From positions 43,094-107,093 of the forward strand of contig NZ_JAUYNV010000001.1 of NCBI RefSeq assembly GCF_030698125.1: 64,000 nucleotides of DNA, in the 5' to 3' direction. Positions 38,523 through 49,783 of the stretch are shown piece after piece. The notes beneath the pieces are model-generated. The model was not told where the DNA came from, did not search any database, and was given only the letters and a program-made list of their open reading frames with translations. This stretch comes from Methyloversatilis sp. (GTDB taxonomy: Bacteria > Pseudomonadota > Gammaproteobacteria > Burkholderiales > Rhodocyclaceae). The position numbers were made by a program, and so were the translations under genes. The first letter of the stretch is position 1. Each line of letters opens with the position of its first letter.

Positions 38523-38828
38523 TCAGGATACGGGAATCGCAGCAGCCAGAGCCTGATCGACCCGTTCGCGCAGTTCCTTGCCCGCCTTGAAATGCGGCAC
38601 GCGTTTCTCGGGTACCAGCACCTTTTCGCCGGACTTCGGATTGCGCCCCACGCGCGGCGGCCGGTGATTCAGCGAAAAACTTCCGAAACCACGGATTTCG
38701 ATGCGGTCGCCACGCGCCAGTGCGGCTGTCATTTCATCGAGAATCATCTTGACTGCATAGTCGGCATCCTTCGCCACCAGTTGCGGGAAGCGGGAAGCCA
38801 GCCGGGTGATCAATTCGGATTTTGTCAT
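38523..38828 (-). CDS. ihfB: integration host factor subunit beta
   Basis: A 101-residue DNABII protein, the partner of IHF-alpha, with [21 protein letters not shown]. The ATG at 38828 ([14 protein letters not shown]) is the family start. It sits after rpsA, as in most proteobacteria. Confidence 0.97.
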   Translation of the reverse strand: MTKSELITRLASRFPQLVAKDADYAVKMILDEMTAALARGDRIEIRGFGSFSLNHRPPRVGRNPKSGEKVLVPEKRVPHFKAGKELRERVDQALAAAIPVS

Positions 38829-38875
38829 GACAGATCGATTGAGCAGGTGCACGGAACCGGATGATGACAAGACAA

Positions 38876-38893
38876 CGCCGCCCGCAGGCGGCG
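38876..38893 (-). terminator. weak terminator-like hairpin after rpsA
   Basis: CGCCGCC (38876-38882) pairs with GGCGGCG (38887-38893) around a 4-base loop in the rpsA-ihfB gap. On the minus strand it is followed by TTGTCTTGT rather than a clean T run, so it is at best a partial terminator. Confidence 0.35.
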
Positions 38894-38923
38894 CTGTCAC
38901 CAAGCCTCAATCGCAAACCGCGA

Positions 38924-40642
38924 TCAGGAGGGGTTCTTCAGCTTCGCCTTGAGCAACGCACCCAGGTTGGTGGTGCCACTGCTGGCCGACGAACCTTCGG
39001 ACTGAATCTTGTGGATCGCGTCGTTCTGGTCCGCCTGATCCTTCGCACGCACAGACAGCGTGATCGAACGGGTCTTGCGGTCGAGATTGACGATCATCGT
39101 TTCGATCTCGTCGCCGACGTTCAGCACGGTGGTCAGGTCATCAACGCGGTCACGCGAAGCCTCTGATGCACGCAGATAACCTTCAACATCGTCATTAAGC
39201 GCAATGACCGCGCCCTTGGCATCAACCGACCTCACGTTTCCGCGCACGACGCTGTTCTTGTCATGGGTGGCGATGAAGTTGGTGAAGGGATCCCCATCCA
39301 TCTGCTTCACGCCGAGCGAAATACGCTCGCGCTCGACATCGATCGACAGCACAAGGGCCTCGACTTCGTCGCCCTTCTTGTAGTTGCGGACGGCTTCTTC
39401 GCCGGTCAGCGACCACGACAGATCGGACAGATGCACCAGGCCGTCGATGGCGCCGGTCAAGCCGATGAACACGCCGAAGTCGGTGATCGACTTGATCTGA
39501 CCGCGGACCTTGTCACCCTTCTTGTGGTTCATCGAGAAGTCTTCCCACGGATTTGCCTGACACTGCTTCATGCCCAGCGAAATGCGGCGACGGTCTTCGT
39601 CGATTTCGAGAATCATCACTTCGACTTCGTCGCCCAGCTGGACAACCTTGGTCGGGTGGATGTTCTTGTTGGTCCAGTCCATTTCGGACACGTGGACGAG
39701 GCCTTCGATGCCCTGTTCGATTTCGACGAATGCGCCGTAATCGGTCAGGTTGGTGACCTTGCCGAACAGACGGGTACCCTGCGGGTAGCGACGCGAAATG
39801 CCCACCCACGGATCTTCGCCCAGTTGCTTGAGGCCCAGCGACACGCGGTTCTTTTCTGCGTCGAACTTGAGCACCTTCGCTTCGACCTCGTCACCGACCG
39901 CCAGCACTTCCGACGGATGACGCACGCGGCGCCATGCCAGATCGGTGATGTGCAGCAGGCCGTCGATACCACCGAGGTCGACAAATGCGCCGTAGTCGGT
40001 GATGTTCTTGACGATACCCTTGACAATCGTGCCTTCCTTCAGGTTTTCGAGCAGCTTTTCGCGCTCCTCGCCTGCGGTCAGTTCGAGCACTGCGCGGCGC
40101 GAAACAACCACGTTGTTGCGCTTGCGGTCGAGCTTGATGACCTTGAATTCGAATTCCTTGTTTTCGTACGGTGCGGTGTCCTTCACCGGACGCAGATCGA
40201 CCAGCGAACCCGGCAGGAAAGCGCGGATGCCGTTGGTCATGACGGTCAGGCCGCCCTTGACCTTGCCCGACACGAGTCCCTTGACGATGGTGCCGTCGCC
40301 GAGTGCCTTTTCAAGTTCGTTCCACGCAGCGATACGCTTCGCCTTGTCACGCGACAGCCGGGTTTCACCGTAACCGTCTTCGAGCATTTCGATCGCGACG
40401 CTGACGTAATCGCCGGGCGCAACCGTAAGCTCGCCGCGATCGGTGCGGAATTCTTCGATCGCGATATAACTTTCCGACTTCAGGCCGGCATTCACGACAA
40501 CGAAATTGTTGTCGACGCGCATCACTTCGGCGGTAATGACCTCACCGGCGCGCATTTCCTGGCGCTGGAGGCTTTCCTCGAACAACGCGGCAAAACTTTC
40601 CATGGAATCCATGGATTCGGACGACTGGGCAACTTGGGACAT
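38924..40642 (-). CDS. rpsA: 30S ribosomal protein S1
   Basis: S1 binds mRNA on the 30S subunit. The 572-residue product contains six S1 OB-fold repeats, recognisable by repeated [18 protein letters not shown] and [25 protein letters not shown] segments. The start at 40642 fits the family; an upstream in-frame Met gives a non-conserved extension. A hairpin lies in its leader. Confidence 0.97.
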   Translation of the reverse strand: MSQVAQSSESMDSMESFAALFEESLQRQEMRAGEVITAEVMRVDNNFVVVNAGLKSESYIAIEEFRTDRGELTVAPGDYVSVAIEMLEDGYGETRLSRDKAKRIAAWNELEKALGDGTIVKGLVSGKVKGGLTVMTNGIRAFLPGSLVDLRPVKDTAPYENKEFEFKVIKLDRKRNNVVVSRRAVLELTAGEEREKLLENLKEGTIVKGIVKNITDYGAFVDLGGIDGLLHITDLAWRRVRHPSEVLAVGDEVEAKVLKFDAEKNRVSLGLKQLGEDPWVGISRRYPQGTRLFGKVTNLTDYGAFVEIEQGIEGLVHVSEMDWTNKNIHPTKVVQLGDEVEVMILEIDEDRRRISLGMKQCQANPWEDFSMNHKKGDKVRGQIKSITDFGVFIGLTGAIDGLVHLSDLSWSLTGEEAVRNYKKGDEVEALVLSIDVERERISLGVKQMDGDPFTNFIATHDKNSVVRGNVRSVDAKGAVIALNDDVEGYLRASEASRDRVDDLTTVLNVGDEIETMIVNLDRKTRSITLSVRAKDQADQNDAIHKIQSEGSSASSGTTNLGALLKAKLKNPS

Positions 40643-40690
40643 TGGCAAAAAGCCGCTTGCGCGGCAACGGGTTAGGGGTGAACACAACAA

Positions 40691-40708
40691 CCTGCGAACA
40701 TTCGCAGG
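40691..40708 (-). other. hairpin in the rpsA leader
   Basis: CCTGCGAA (40691-40698) and TTCGCAGG (40701-40708) form an 8-bp stem in the 90-bp cmk-rpsA gap. On the minus strand TTGTTGTGTT follows. It may be an attenuator or part of the S1 autoregulatory leader. Confidence 0.35.
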
Positions 40709-40732
40709 CTGCACTTGCCGGACAACGGCGCA

Positions 40733-41431
40733 TCAGATATCAGTTCGATGCACCGGCTGCCCTGCCTTCACTTGCTCCCACGCGTCAAGAACCATCCTGA
40801 CGGCGGCATCTGCGGACATCGAACTCGTGTCTAGCGGAATCGCACCGGCCACGCGCACCAGCGGCGCGTTGGCTCGTTTGCTGTCCCGTTCGTCGCGTTC
40901 ACGCAAATCCTGAGAAAGACTCTCGAGGTTAGCAGAAACACCTTTTTCGATCAACTGCTTATACCGCCTCTGCGCTCTGACCTCGACGCTGGCGGTGAGG
41001 AACACCTTGAGCGCCGCATCGGGGAACACAACGGACGCCATGTCGCGACCGTCGGCCACCAGCCCGGGAAGCTGGCGGAAGGCGCGCTGTCGCTCAAGCA
41101 GGGCCTGCCGTACGCCCTGATGCACTGCAACCTTCGACGCACCGACCGATGCGTCCTCGCTGCGCATCGCGTCTGACACCTCCTCGCCGGCAAGCCAGGT
41201 CGCATTGTCGGCGAAGCGCACATCAAGCGCGGTGGCAATGGTTTCCAGCACCGCTGCGTCGTCCAGGGACGCGCCGCCGCGCAGTGCAGCCACAGCGGTC
41301 AGCCGGTAAAGTGCACCGCTGTCAAGCAGGTGAAAGCCCAGCGCCGCCGCGACACGTGCTGCGACCGTACCCTTGCCCGATGCGGACGGACCGTCGATCG
41401 CGATGACTGGTGCCCGGACGTCGCCGCTCAT
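40733..41431 (-). CDS. cmk: cytidylate kinase
   Basis: It phosphorylates CMP and dCMP. The 232-residue product has the P-loop [12 protein letters not shown] and family motifs LDSGALYR and [15 protein letters not shown]. Its start overlaps the aroA stop by 4 bp (ATGA), which sets ATG 41431 as the start. Confidence 0.96.
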   Translation of the reverse strand: MSGDVRAPVIAIDGPSASGKGTVAARVAAALGFHLLDSGALYRLTAVAALRGGASLDDAAVLETIATALDVRFADNATWLAGEEVSDAMRSEDASVGASKVAVHQGVRQALLERQRAFRQLPGLVADGRDMASVVFPDAALKVFLTASVEVRAQRRYKQLIEKGVSANLESLSQDLRERDERDSKRANAPLVRVAGAIPLDTSSMSADAAVRMVLDAWEQVKAGQPVHRTDI

Positions 41432-42726
41432 CGCGCCACCTCTGCCCAGCGAGTGAAGTAGTCGGGGAAGGTCTTTGCGACGCAGCCGGGGTCCATGACG
41501 CGCAATGGCACGCCGCCCAGCGTGACCAGCGAGAAACACATGGCCATGCGGTGATCGTCATAGGTATCGATCGATGCACCGGAAATGAACGCCGTGGGCG
41601 GGGTAATCGCCAGATAGTCGGCGCCCTCCTCCACCGCGGCACCGATCTTGCGCAGTTCGATCGCCATCGCAGCGATGCGATCGGTTTCCTTGACCCGCCA
41701 GCTGGCGATGTTGCGCAACCGGCTCGGGCCGTCGGCAAACAATGCGCAGATGGCCAGCGTCATCGCCGCATCCGGAATGTGGTTCAGATCGAGATCGAAG
41801 GCACGCAGACGCCCGCTGGCGGGGGCGGATGCCTCCATCCAGTTGGGTCCCATGCGGACCACTGCGCCCAGCTGTTCGAGCGCCTGGGCGAACGCGACAT
41901 CGCCCTGAACCGAGTCGCGGCCCACGCCTTCGACCCGCACCGGGCCGCCGCCGATCGCGCCGGCCGCGAGGAAGTAGGACGCCGAAGACGCATCGCCCTC
42001 GACGAAGCACTCGCCGGGTGACACATACTCCGCCGCAGCCGGCACGCTGATGGATGACCAGCCATCGCGCCGGGCGTCGACGCCGAACTGGCGCATCAGG
42101 GCCAGCGTGATGTCTACATAGGGTTTGGAAATCAGTTCGCCATCGATGTCGATGCGCACGGCACGCCCGGTCAGCGGCAGCGCCATCAACAACCCGGTCA
42201 GGAACTGGCTCGACACATCACCGCGCACGCTGACTGCCGCGACATCCCGTAACCGCGCCGGATGAATGCGCAGCGGCGGAAAGCCGGTCTTGCCCTCGTA
42301 ATCGATCTGCGCGCCGACCTGGCGCAGCGCATCCACCAGATCACCGATCGGCCGTTCATGCATGCGCGGCACGCCGCGCAGGCGGTACTCGCCACCCATC
42401 AGCGCAAGCACCGCGGTCAGCGGACGAAACGCCGTGCCGGCGTTGCCGAGAAACAAGTCCGCTTCACGTACCGCGAACCGCCCACCGGTTCCATGGACGC
42501 GATAGTCGTTGCCGCCCGCGTGCTGCCAATTCACCGCAAGACTGCGCAGGGCATCGAGCATGCGGTCAACGTCGTCGGAGGACAGCAGGTCGTGCAGCAG
42601 CGTATCGCCTCGCGCGAGCGCGGCGAGCAGCAGCACGCGGTTCGAAATGCTTTTGGAACCTGGCAACCGCAGCGTACCGCGGGCAGTCGAGGCAGCAGGA
42701 AGATCGAGAAATTCTTTTTTCATCAT
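41428..42726 (-). CDS. aroA: 3-phosphoshikimate 1-carboxyvinyltransferase (EPSP synthase)
   Basis: Sixth step of the shikimate pathway. The 432-residue product has [35 protein letters not shown] and the C-terminal RVKETDRI motif. The Gly-Ala residues of LGNAGTA match class I enzymes. Two Met codons in a row (42726, 42723) are both possible starts. Confidence 0.96.
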   Translation of the reverse strand: MMKKEFLDLPAASTARGTLRLPGSKSISNRVLLLAALARGDTLLHDLLSSDDVDRMLDALRSLAVNWQHAGGNDYRVHGTGGRFAVREADLFLGNAGTAFRPLTAVLALMGGEYRLRGVPRMHERPIGDLVDALRQVGAQIDYEGKTGFPPLRIHPARLRDVAAVSVRGDVSSQFLTGLLMALPLTGRAVRIDIDGELISKPYVDITLALMRQFGVDARRDGWSSISVPAAAEYVSPGECFVEGDASSASYFLAAGAIGGGPVRVEGVGRDSVQGDVAFAQALEQLGAVVRMGPNWMEASAPASGRLRAFDLDLNHIPDAAMTLAICALFADGPSRLRNIASWRVKETDRIAAMAIELRKIGAAVEEGADYLAITPPTAFISGASIDTYDDHRMAMCFSLVTLGGVPLRVMDPGCVAKTFPDYFTRWAEVAR

Positions 42727-42775
42727 GGCGGGAAGGTCCGCCGGCACCGTGTAATGAGGATGGCCGGCTGTCGGA

Positions 42776-43654
42776 TCAGTTCTGGCGCTGCGCCCAGGCA
42801 ACGCGGGCTTCTCGGGCGATGCCGAGCAGCTTTTCGATGCCGGCCGAGTCGCCCTGTTCGATCAGTGTGCGATAGCGCGCGAGTTCTTCTTCATAGGCCG
42901 TCAGTTCGGCAAGCAACGCGTCGCGATTGGCGAAGAAAATGTCGCGCCACATTTCCGGGTGGCTGGCTGCTATACGGGTGAAATCGCGAAAGCCGCCGCC
43001 GGCGAGGCTGAAAATCTCGTCTGCGTTCGACCGCGCAGCCAGTTCAGACACCAGCGCGAACGACAGCAGATGCGGCAGGTGACTGACCGACGCCAGCCAT
43101 CGGTCGTGGTGTTCGGGCGAAGTGGTCGATACCTGGGCACCGCACACTTGCCAGGCCTTGCGGACCAGATCGATCACAGCGTCATCGTTCTCGACCAGCG
43201 GCGTCAGCACGACCCGACGCTTGTTGTACAACTCGGCGCGCGCCGCCTGCGGGCCGCTCTTCTCGGCGCCAGCAATCGGATGGCCGGGCACGAACTGCCC
43301 GATTCGGGAGCCGAATCGGGCCCGCGCCACCGCAACGACGTCGGCCTTGGTGCTGCCGGCGTCCGTGACTACGGTATCGAGTGACAGATGCGGTATCAGG
43401 TGCGACATCACGACATCCATCTGGCCCACCGGCATCGCGAGCAACACCAGGTCGACGCCCTGCAAGGCGGCCCGCCAGTCTGTCTCGACGCGATCGACGA
43501 GGCCGAGCGACAGCGCGTCCTGCATGCCTTCCGCGGTGCGGCCGATGCCGACCACCTCGCCAACCTGCTTCGCCTGCTTCAATGCCGCAGCAAACGAGCC
43601 GCCGATCAGACCGACACCGCAGACCAGCAGACGTCCGACCAGAGGCTTCGTCAT
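42776..43654 (-). CDS. tyrA: prephenate dehydrogenase
   Basis: NAD(P)-dependent step of tyrosine synthesis. The 292-residue product has a Rossmann motif ([11 protein letters not shown]) and the active-site [15 protein letters not shown]. There is no chorismate mutase fusion and no ACT domain. It lies in the aromatic amino-acid cluster, 8 bp from hisC. Confidence 0.95.
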   Translation of the reverse strand: MTKPLVGRLLVCGVGLIGGSFAAALKQAKQVGEVVGIGRTAEGMQDALSLGLVDRVETDWRAALQGVDLVLLAMPVGQMDVVMSHLIPHLSLDTVVTDAGSTKADVVAVARARFGSRIGQFVPGHPIAGAEKSGPQAARAELYNKRRVVLTPLVENDDAVIDLVRKAWQVCGAQVSTTSPEHHDRWLASVSHLPHLLSFALVSELAARSNADEIFSLAGGGFRDFTRIAASHPEMWRDIFFANRDALLAELTAYEEELARYRTLIEQGDSAGIEKLLGIAREARVAWAQRQN

Positions 43655-43662
43655 GGCGCAGG

Positions 43663-44760
43663 TCACGTCCGCGCCCTTGTCAGGGCATCGATGAAGCGTG
43701 CGTTCTCCGACTCGAGGCCGATCGACACGCGCAGCCACTCCGGCATCGCGTAGCCGGCGATCGGACGCACGATGACGCCCTGTTCGAGCAATCGGCGGTT
43801 GATGGTCGCCGCATCGCCTGCGCGAAATGCGACGAAGTTGGCGTAGGAGCGGATGTACTCGATGTCCTGCGCGTCGAAAAACGCTTCCAGCTGGCGCAGT
43901 CCCGCTGCGTTGGCTGCAGCCGATGCGCGCACGAAGTCTTGATCCGCGAGCGCAGCCGCTGCTGCAGCCAGACCTACGTTCGACACATTGAACGGCTGCC
44001 GCACTCGATTGAGCAGGTCGATCACAGGCGGCTGACCAATGCCGTAACCGACACGCAGGCCCCCGAGCCCATACGCCTTCGAAAAGGTGCGAGACACCAG
44101 CAGGTTCGGGTAGCGCACCAGCCAGCGCGCACTGTCGTACGCGAGCTGTTCTGGCAGGTATTCGCTGTATGCCTCGTCGAGCACAACCAGCACGTCGGCC
44201 GGCACCGAAGCTACGAAACGCTCAAGTGCCACAGCTTCGACGAATGTGCCGGTGGGGTTGTTCGGGTTGGCGATGAACACGACACGCGTGTCGTCGCGGA
44301 TGGCGCCTCGCATCGCGTCGAGATCGCAGCCGAAATTGCGGGCAGGCACCTCGATGCCGAAGGCGCCCGCGGCGAGCGTCGCCAGCGGATAGACCGCGAA
44401 TGCGTGCTTCGAATACACCGCACTGCTCCCCGGACCCAGAAGCGCACGCGCCACCATTTCGAGCACGTCGTTCGAGCCATTGCCCAGCACGATCTGATCG
44501 ATGTTGATGTCGTGATGACGCATCACGGCCTGCTTCAGCTCGAAACCGTTGCCGTCGGGGTAGCGCGGTATTTCGTCGATCGCCGCCAGCGCAGCAGCAC
44601 GCGCATGCGGGCTCATGCCAAGCGGGTTCTCGTTGGAGGCGAGCTTGACGATGGAAGTCTCTTCCAGCCCCATTTCGCGGGCCAGTTCGGAAATCGGCTT
44701 GCCCGGCTGATAGGGCGAAATCGAACGGATATGCGCCGCTGCGCGGTCGAACACACTCAT
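43663..44760 (-). CDS. hisC: histidinol-phosphate aminotransferase
   Basis: PLP aminotransferase of histidine synthesis. The 365-residue product has SNENPLG, ANPNNPTGT, and the PLP Lys in SRTFSKAYGLGGLRVGY. Placement between pheA and tyrA suggests it may also transaminate aromatic keto acids, as known for some HisC enzymes; this is inference. It overlaps pheA by 4 bp. Confidence 0.92.
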   Translation of the reverse strand: MSVFDRAAAHIRSISPYQPGKPISELAREMGLEETSIVKLASNENPLGMSPHARAAALAAIDEIPRYPDGNGFELKQAVMRHHDINIDQIVLGNGSNDVLEMVARALLGPGSSAVYSKHAFAVYPLATLAAGAFGIEVPARNFGCDLDAMRGAIRDDTRVVFIANPNNPTGTFVEAVALERFVASVPADVLVVLDEAYSEYLPEQLAYDSARWLVRYPNLLVSRTFSKAYGLGGLRVGYGIGQPPVIDLLNRVRQPFNVSNVGLAAAAAALADQDFVRASAAANAAGLRQLEAFFDAQDIEYIRSYANFVAFRAGDAATINRRLLEQGVIVRPIAGYAMPEWLRVSIGLESENARFIDALTRART

Positions 44761-45872
44761 GAACTGCTCACCGAAACCGGGTAGGAACCGAGCACCTTCA
44801 GCGAGCCTGCTTCGCCACGGATGCGGGCGACTGCCTTGCTGACGGCCGGCTCGCTCAGATGCCCTTCGATATCAACATAGAAAACGTACTGCCAGCCACC
44901 GCTGCCGAAGCCGCGTACCGGACGCGACTGCAACTTCGTCATGCTGACGCCTTCGTCGGCCAGTGGCTGCAGCAAACGCACCACGGAGCCGGACCGGTTC
45001 TGCACCGTGAAGATGAGCGAGGTCTTGTCGCGGCCCGACGGCCCGGCGTCGTGCTCACCAAGCACCAGAAACCGGGTGGTGTTTGCCGGGTCATCCTCGA
45101 TGTTGGCGGCAAGGATGTGCAGGTCGTAGGCACGCGCCGCCGCCTCACCCGCAATCGCCGCAGCACGTTCTTCCTCGGCTGCACGACGCGCCGCCTCGGC
45201 GTTGCTGGCCACCGCCACTGTCGGCACGCCCGGCAAGTTGCGGTTGAGCCATTCATGACACTGCGCGAGCGACTGCGAATGGGAATAGACGCAGCGCACC
45301 TGATTCAACGGCGTGTCGCGACTCATCAGATTCTGTTCGACGCGCAACATGACTTCGCCGCACACCATCTGCGTGGTACTGAGCAGCATGTCCAGCGTTC
45401 GACCGACTGCACCCTCGGTCGAATTTTCGACCGGCACGACGCCATATGCCGCGTTGCCCGCTTCCACGGCGCGGAACACGTCGTCAATCGTGGCCAGAGG
45501 CAGCAGCGCCGGCGCCGAACCGAAATGCCGGCGCGCCGCACTTTCGGAAAAGGTACCGGCCGGGCCGAGGAAGGCGACAGTCAGCGGCTGCTCCAGCGCA
45601 AGACAGTGCGACATGATTTCGCGGAACACCGTCTTGACCGCGTAGCCAGGCAGCGGGCCCGGATTGTTGTCCTCGAGCCGGCGCAGCACCTGTGCTTCGC
45701 GTTCCGGACGATAAATGTTCCCTTGCTTGATCTCGCCGATGCGGTGCGCAACACGCGCCCGCTCGGAAATGAGCTGCAGCACGCGCTGATCGATGTCGTC
45801 GATCGCATCGCGCAGCTTCAGCAATTCTTCAAGCTCGGAAGTGGATGTCGGGGAAGTCGGATCGGATGCCAT
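44757..45872 (-). CDS. pheA: chorismate mutase / prephenate dehydratase (P-protein)
   Basis: Bifunctional enzyme of phenylalanine synthesis. The 371-residue product has a chorismate mutase domain (about 12-95; LRDAIDDIDQRVLQLISERA), a prephenate dehydratase domain (about 97-275; FLGPAGTFSE, VPVENSTEGAV, NTTRFLVLG) and an ACT domain (about 287-365; SLIFTVQNRSGSV) for feedback inhibition, including an ESRP-like QSRPVRG. Confidence 0.96.
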   Translation of the reverse strand: MASDPTSPTSTSELEELLKLRDAIDDIDQRVLQLISERARVAHRIGEIKQGNIYRPEREAQVLRRLEDNNPGPLPGYAVKTVFREIMSHCLALEQPLTVAFLGPAGTFSESAARRHFGSAPALLPLATIDDVFRAVEAGNAAYGVVPVENSTEGAVGRTLDMLLSTTQMVCGEVMLRVEQNLMSRDTPLNQVRCVYSHSQSLAQCHEWLNRNLPGVPTVAVASNAEAARRAAEEERAAAIAGEAAARAYDLHILAANIEDDPANTTRFLVLGEHDAGPSGRDKTSLIFTVQNRSGSVVRLLQPLADEGVSMTKLQSRPVRGFGSGGWQYVFYVDIEGHLSEPAVSKAVARIRGEAGSLKVLGSYPVSVSSS

Positions 45873-45875
45873 CGT

Positions 45876-46961
45876 TCAACCGTACCTGCGTTCAAATTCA
45901 GTCATGTAGTCGGCCAGTGCCCGCGCACCGTCGAGCGGCATCGCGTTGTACAGCGAGGCGCGCACACCGCCCACTGCGCGATGCCCCTTCAGGTTGATCA
46001 GCCCGCGCCGGCGCGCCCCATCGAGAAAGCGTGTGTCCAGCCGCGGCTCGCGGAGGAAGAACGGGATGTTCATGCGCGAGCGCGACCCGGGCTGGATGCG
46101 ATTCGTATACAGCTTCGAGCCATCGAGCACGTCGTAGATCAGCGAAGACTTTGCCGCATTCTCGCGCTGCATCGCCGCGACGCCACCCGCCTTCTTCAGG
46201 TGCTCGAACACCAGTCCGGCAACCCAGATCATGAACGCCGCAGGCGTGTTGTACATCGAATCCCACTCGACGTGGCGCGCGTAGTTCATCACCGATGGCA
46301 CCGCAGCGCGTGCGCGGTGCAGCAGGTCATCGCGCACGATCACGATGGCCAGCCCGGCCGGGCCGATGTTCTTCTGCGCGCCGGCATAGATCAGTCCGAA
46401 GCGCGACACATCCAGCGGGCGCGACAGGATGTTGGACGACATGTCCGCCACCAGCGGGACGCTGCCGGTATCCGGATAGTCGGCAAATTCGACGCCGCCT
46501 ATCGTTTCATTGGCACAGATGTGCACATAGGCGGCCTGCGGATCGAGTTGCCAGTTCGCTGCCTCGGGTACGCGATCGAACTCGCTTGCGGCTGCGCTGG
46601 CGGCGATGCGCACATTGACCAGCGGTGCGGCTTCCGCCATCGCCTTGTCGGACCAGTAACCGGTGTGGATGTAATCCGCGCTCTGCCCCTCACGCGCCAG
46701 ATTCAGCGGCACCATCGCGAAATGCGGCGTGGCACCCCCATGCAGGAACAGCACGTGGTGAGAATCCGGAATCGCGAGCAGTTCGCGCAGGTCGGATTTG
46801 GCGCGGGCGAGGATATCGGCAAACGGTTCGCTGCGATGTCCCAGTTCGAGTGCCGAGTAGCCGCCCCCGTCAAAATCCTGCCACTCGCGCGCAATCCGCT
46901 CGATCACCGGGTCCGGCATCATCGCCGGCCCTGCCCCGAAGTTGTACGCGCGGGCGCCCAT
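45876..46961 (-). CDS. serC: phosphoserine aminotransferase
   Basis: PLP enzyme of serine and pyridoxine synthesis. The 361-residue product has YNFGAGPAMMP, FLHGGATPHFAMVPLNL, the PLP Lys in YAGAQKNIGPAGLAIVI and the C-terminal KGHRAVGGVRASLYNAM. The ATG at 46961 matches the family; it lies 7 bp after gyrA. Confidence 0.96.
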   Translation of the reverse strand: MGARAYNFGAGPAMMPDPVIERIAREWQDFDGGGYSALELGHRSEPFADILARAKSDLRELLAIPDSHHVLFLHGGATPHFAMVPLNLAREGQSADYIHTGYWSDKAMAEAAPLVNVRIAASAAASEFDRVPEAANWQLDPQAAYVHICANETIGGVEFADYPDTGSVPLVADMSSNILSRPLDVSRFGLIYAGAQKNIGPAGLAIVIVRDDLLHRARAAVPSVMNYARHVEWDSMYNTPAAFMIWVAGLVFEHLKKAGGVAAMQRENAAKSSLIYDVLDGSKLYTNRIQPGSRSRMNIPFFLREPRLDTRFLDGARRRGLINLKGHRAVGGVRASLYNAMPLDGARALADYMTEFERRYG

Positions 46962-46968
46962 GTCAGAC

Positions 46969-49593
46969 CTATTCCGCGCCCTCACCACCGGCATCGGTCT
47001 CACCGGCGGACTCGGACTCGGCGTCAGAATCGGCGTCAGAATCGACGTCGGCTTCGCTGTCGCTTTCGATCACCTTCTCGACGCCCGCAAGACGGGTGCC
47101 GCCATCAAGGTTGATCAATGTGACGCCCTGGGTCGAACGGCCCATTTCCCGGATGTCTTCCACCCGCGTGCGGATCAGCACGCCGCCGGTCGAAATCAGC
47201 ATGATTTCGTCGCGGGTATCGACCAGCACCGCACCGACCACCGCACCGTTGCGCTCGCTCGACGCGATCGCCATGACCCCCTTGGTACCGCGGCCATGCT
47301 TCGGATACTCGGTCACCCGGGTACGCTTGCCGTAACCATTTTCAGTTGCCGTCAGCACGCTCAGTTCGTCGTTCTTCGACACGAGCATGCAGATCACGCT
47401 CTGACCGCCTTCGATCATCATCCCGCGCACGCCACGCGCAGTGCGGCCCATCGGACGCACGTCAGCCTCCGCGAAACGCACGGCCTTGCCGGCGTCCGAG
47501 AACAGCATGATGTCGTCGGTGCCGTCGGTGATTGCGACGCCGATCAGCACGTCGCCCTCGTCCAGATCCACGGCGATGATGCCGGCCTTGCGCGGGTTGC
47601 CGAAGTCCGACAGCGGCGTCTTCTTGACCGTGCCGCGGCCGGTCGCCATGAAGATGTAATGGTTTTCGTCGAATTCCCTGACCGGCAGCACCGCCGTGAT
47701 CTTCTCGCCCTCCATCAGCGGGAACAGATTCACGATGGGTTTGCCGCGCGAGTTGCGCGAACCTTCCGGCGCTTCGTACACCTTGAGCCAGTAGACGCGA
47801 CCGCGGCTGGAGAAACAAAGGATGTAGTCGTGCGTGTTGGCGATGAACAATTGGTCGACGAAGTCGTCTTCCTTCACCGCCGCCGCCTGCTTGCCGCGTC
47901 CGCCGCGGCGCTGCGAGCGGTAGTCGGCCAGCGGCTGGCGTTTGAAGTAACCACCGTGCGACAGCGTGACGACCATGTCCTGCTGGGCGATCAGATCCTC
48001 GATGCCCAGATCCTGGGTGTGCGTGACGATTTCGGAACGGCGGCCGTCTGCGAACTGGTCGCGGATCTGGCGCAGCTCGTCGGAAATGATCCAGTTGATG
48101 CGTTCCGGACGGGCCAGGATGTCGAGCAGGTCGATGATCTGCGCGATCACCTCCTTGTACTCCGACATGATCTTTTCCTGCTCCAGCCCGGTCAGGCGGG
48201 CCAGTTGCATGTCCAGAATGGCTTTGGCCTGCGCGTCCGACATGCGGTAGCCGTCGGCAAATGACCCATATGCGGCATCGAGACCGTCCGGACGGAAAGC
48301 TTCGGCACCGGCGCGGGCAAGCATTTCGTCGACCAGCGGTGAGGTCCACGGGCGCGACATCAGCGCGACCTGCGCTTCGGCGCGCGACGCCGAGGCCTTG
48401 ATCAGCGCAATGATTTCATCAATGTTGGACAGGGCAACGGCCAGACCTTCCAGCACGTGACCACGCTCGCGCGCCTTGCGCAGCTCGAACACGGTACGAC
48501 GCGTGATCACCTCGCGCCGGTGCGACAGGAAGCAGTCCAGCATTTCGCGCAGGTTCAGCAGGCGCGGGCGGCCATCGACCAGCGCCACCATGTTCATGCC
48601 GAAGGTGTCCTGCAGCTGCGTGAGCTTGTACAGGTTGTTCAGGATGACTTCCGGCACTTCGTTGCGCTTGAGTTCGACCACCACGCGCATGCCGGATTTG
48701 TCCGACTCGTCGCGGATGTCGGAAATGCCCTCGATCCGCTTTTCGTTCACGAGCTCGGCGATGCGCTCGAGCAAGGTCTTCTTGTTAACCTGGTAGGGCA
48801 ACTCGTCGACGATGATGGCCTGGCGACTGCCGCGATCGATGTCCTCGAAGTGCGTGCGGGCGCGCATGACGACGCGGCCGCGGCCGGTCATGTAGCCCTC
48901 GCGCACGCCGGTAAGACCGTAAATGAATCCACTGGTCGGGAAATCGGGAGCCTGCACGATGTCGATCAACTGTTCGATCGTCGTATCCGGCTCTTTCAGC
49001 AGCAACTGGCAGGCGTCGAGTACTTCGCCGAGATTGTGCGGCGGAATGTTGGTCGCCATGCCCACGGCGATGCCGGCACTGCCATTGATCAGCAGGTTCG
49101 GGATACGGCTGGGCAGCACCAGCGGCTCCTGCTCCTTGCCGTCGTAGTTCGGCCCGAAATCGACGGTTTCCTTGTCGATGTCGGCCAGCAGTTCGGCTGC
49201 GATCTTGTCGAGCCGGCACTCGGTGTAACGCATTGCGGCAGCGTTATCGCCGTCTACCGATCCGAAATTGCCCTGACCATCGATCAGCGTGTAGCGCAGC
49301 GAGAAGTCCTGCGCCATGCGCACCAGCGTGTCGTAGATCGCCGAGTCGCCGTGCGGATGGTATTTACCCATGACGTCGCCGACGACGCGGGCGCACTTCA
49401 CATAGGGGCGGTTCCACTGGATGTTCGCTTCGTGCATCGCGAACAGCACCCGGCGATGCACCGGTTTGAGGCCGTCGCGCACATCGGGCAGCGCGCGGCC
49501 AACGATCACGCTCATCGCGTAATCGAGGTAGGAATGCCGCATTTCGTCTTCGAGCGAAATGGGCAGCGTTTCCTTGGCAAAAGAAATGGTCAT
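46969..49593 (-). CDS. gyrA: DNA gyrase subunit A
   Basis: GyrA is the breakage-reunion subunit that introduces negative supercoils with GyrB. The 874-residue product has the quinolone-determining region [10 protein letters not shown] with Ser84 and Asp88 (E. coli Ser83 and Asp87, both unmutated), catalytic Tyr123 in AMRYTECRL, the GyrA-box QRRGGRGK and six beta-pinwheel repeats. About 30 residues at the very end form an acidic tail rich in Asp, Ser and Glu. It heads a long run of minus-strand genes. Confidence 0.97.
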   Translation of the reverse strand: MTISFAKETLPISLEDEMRHSYLDYAMSVIVGRALPDVRDGLKPVHRRVLFAMHEANIQWNRPYVKCARVVGDVMGKYHPHGDSAIYDTLVRMAQDFSLRYTLIDGQGNFGSVDGDNAAAMRYTECRLDKIAAELLADIDKETVDFGPNYDGKEQEPLVLPSRIPNLLINGSAGIAVGMATNIPPHNLGEVLDACQLLLKEPDTTIEQLIDIVQAPDFPTSGFIYGLTGVREGYMTGRGRVVMRARTHFEDIDRGSRQAIIVDELPYQVNKKTLLERIAELVNEKRIEGISDIRDESDKSGMRVVVELKRNEVPEVILNNLYKLTQLQDTFGMNMVALVDGRPRLLNLREMLDCFLSHRREVITRRTVFELRKARERGHVLEGLAVALSNIDEIIALIKASASRAEAQVALMSRPWTSPLVDEMLARAGAEAFRPDGLDAAYGSFADGYRMSDAQAKAILDMQLARLTGLEQEKIMSEYKEVIAQIIDLLDILARPERINWIISDELRQIRDQFADGRRSEIVTHTQDLGIEDLIAQQDMVVTLSHGGYFKRQPLADYRSQRRGGRGKQAAAVKEDDFVDQLFIANTHDYILCFSSRGRVYWLKVYEAPEGSRNSRGKPIVNLFPLMEGEKITAVLPVREFDENHYIFMATGRGTVKKTPLSDFGNPRKAGIIAVDLDEGDVLIGVAITDGTDDIMLFSDAGKAVRFAEADVRPMGRTARGVRGMMIEGGQSVICMLVSKNDELSVLTATENGYGKRTRVTEYPKHGRGTKGVMAIASSERNGAVVGAVLVDTRDEIMLISTGGVLIRTRVEDIREMGRSTQGVTLINLDGGTRLAGVEKVIESDSEADVDSDADSDAESESAGETDAGGEGAE

Positions 49594-49783
49594 CTGAGGG
49601 CGGGAGGCGGACGGCGGCTGTCGTTGTATGAAACCAGTCAGACGGCGTGCTGTCTGTGCGGGCGGTTTGTGCAGCCAAACCGCAAGTTTAACATGCGCTT
49701 GCACTCGCCCCGGGGCCGCCGCACGTCACCCGGACAGACTAGACTTCGTCAAATCGCACCGACCTCTCCGCCGCCCGACACCC

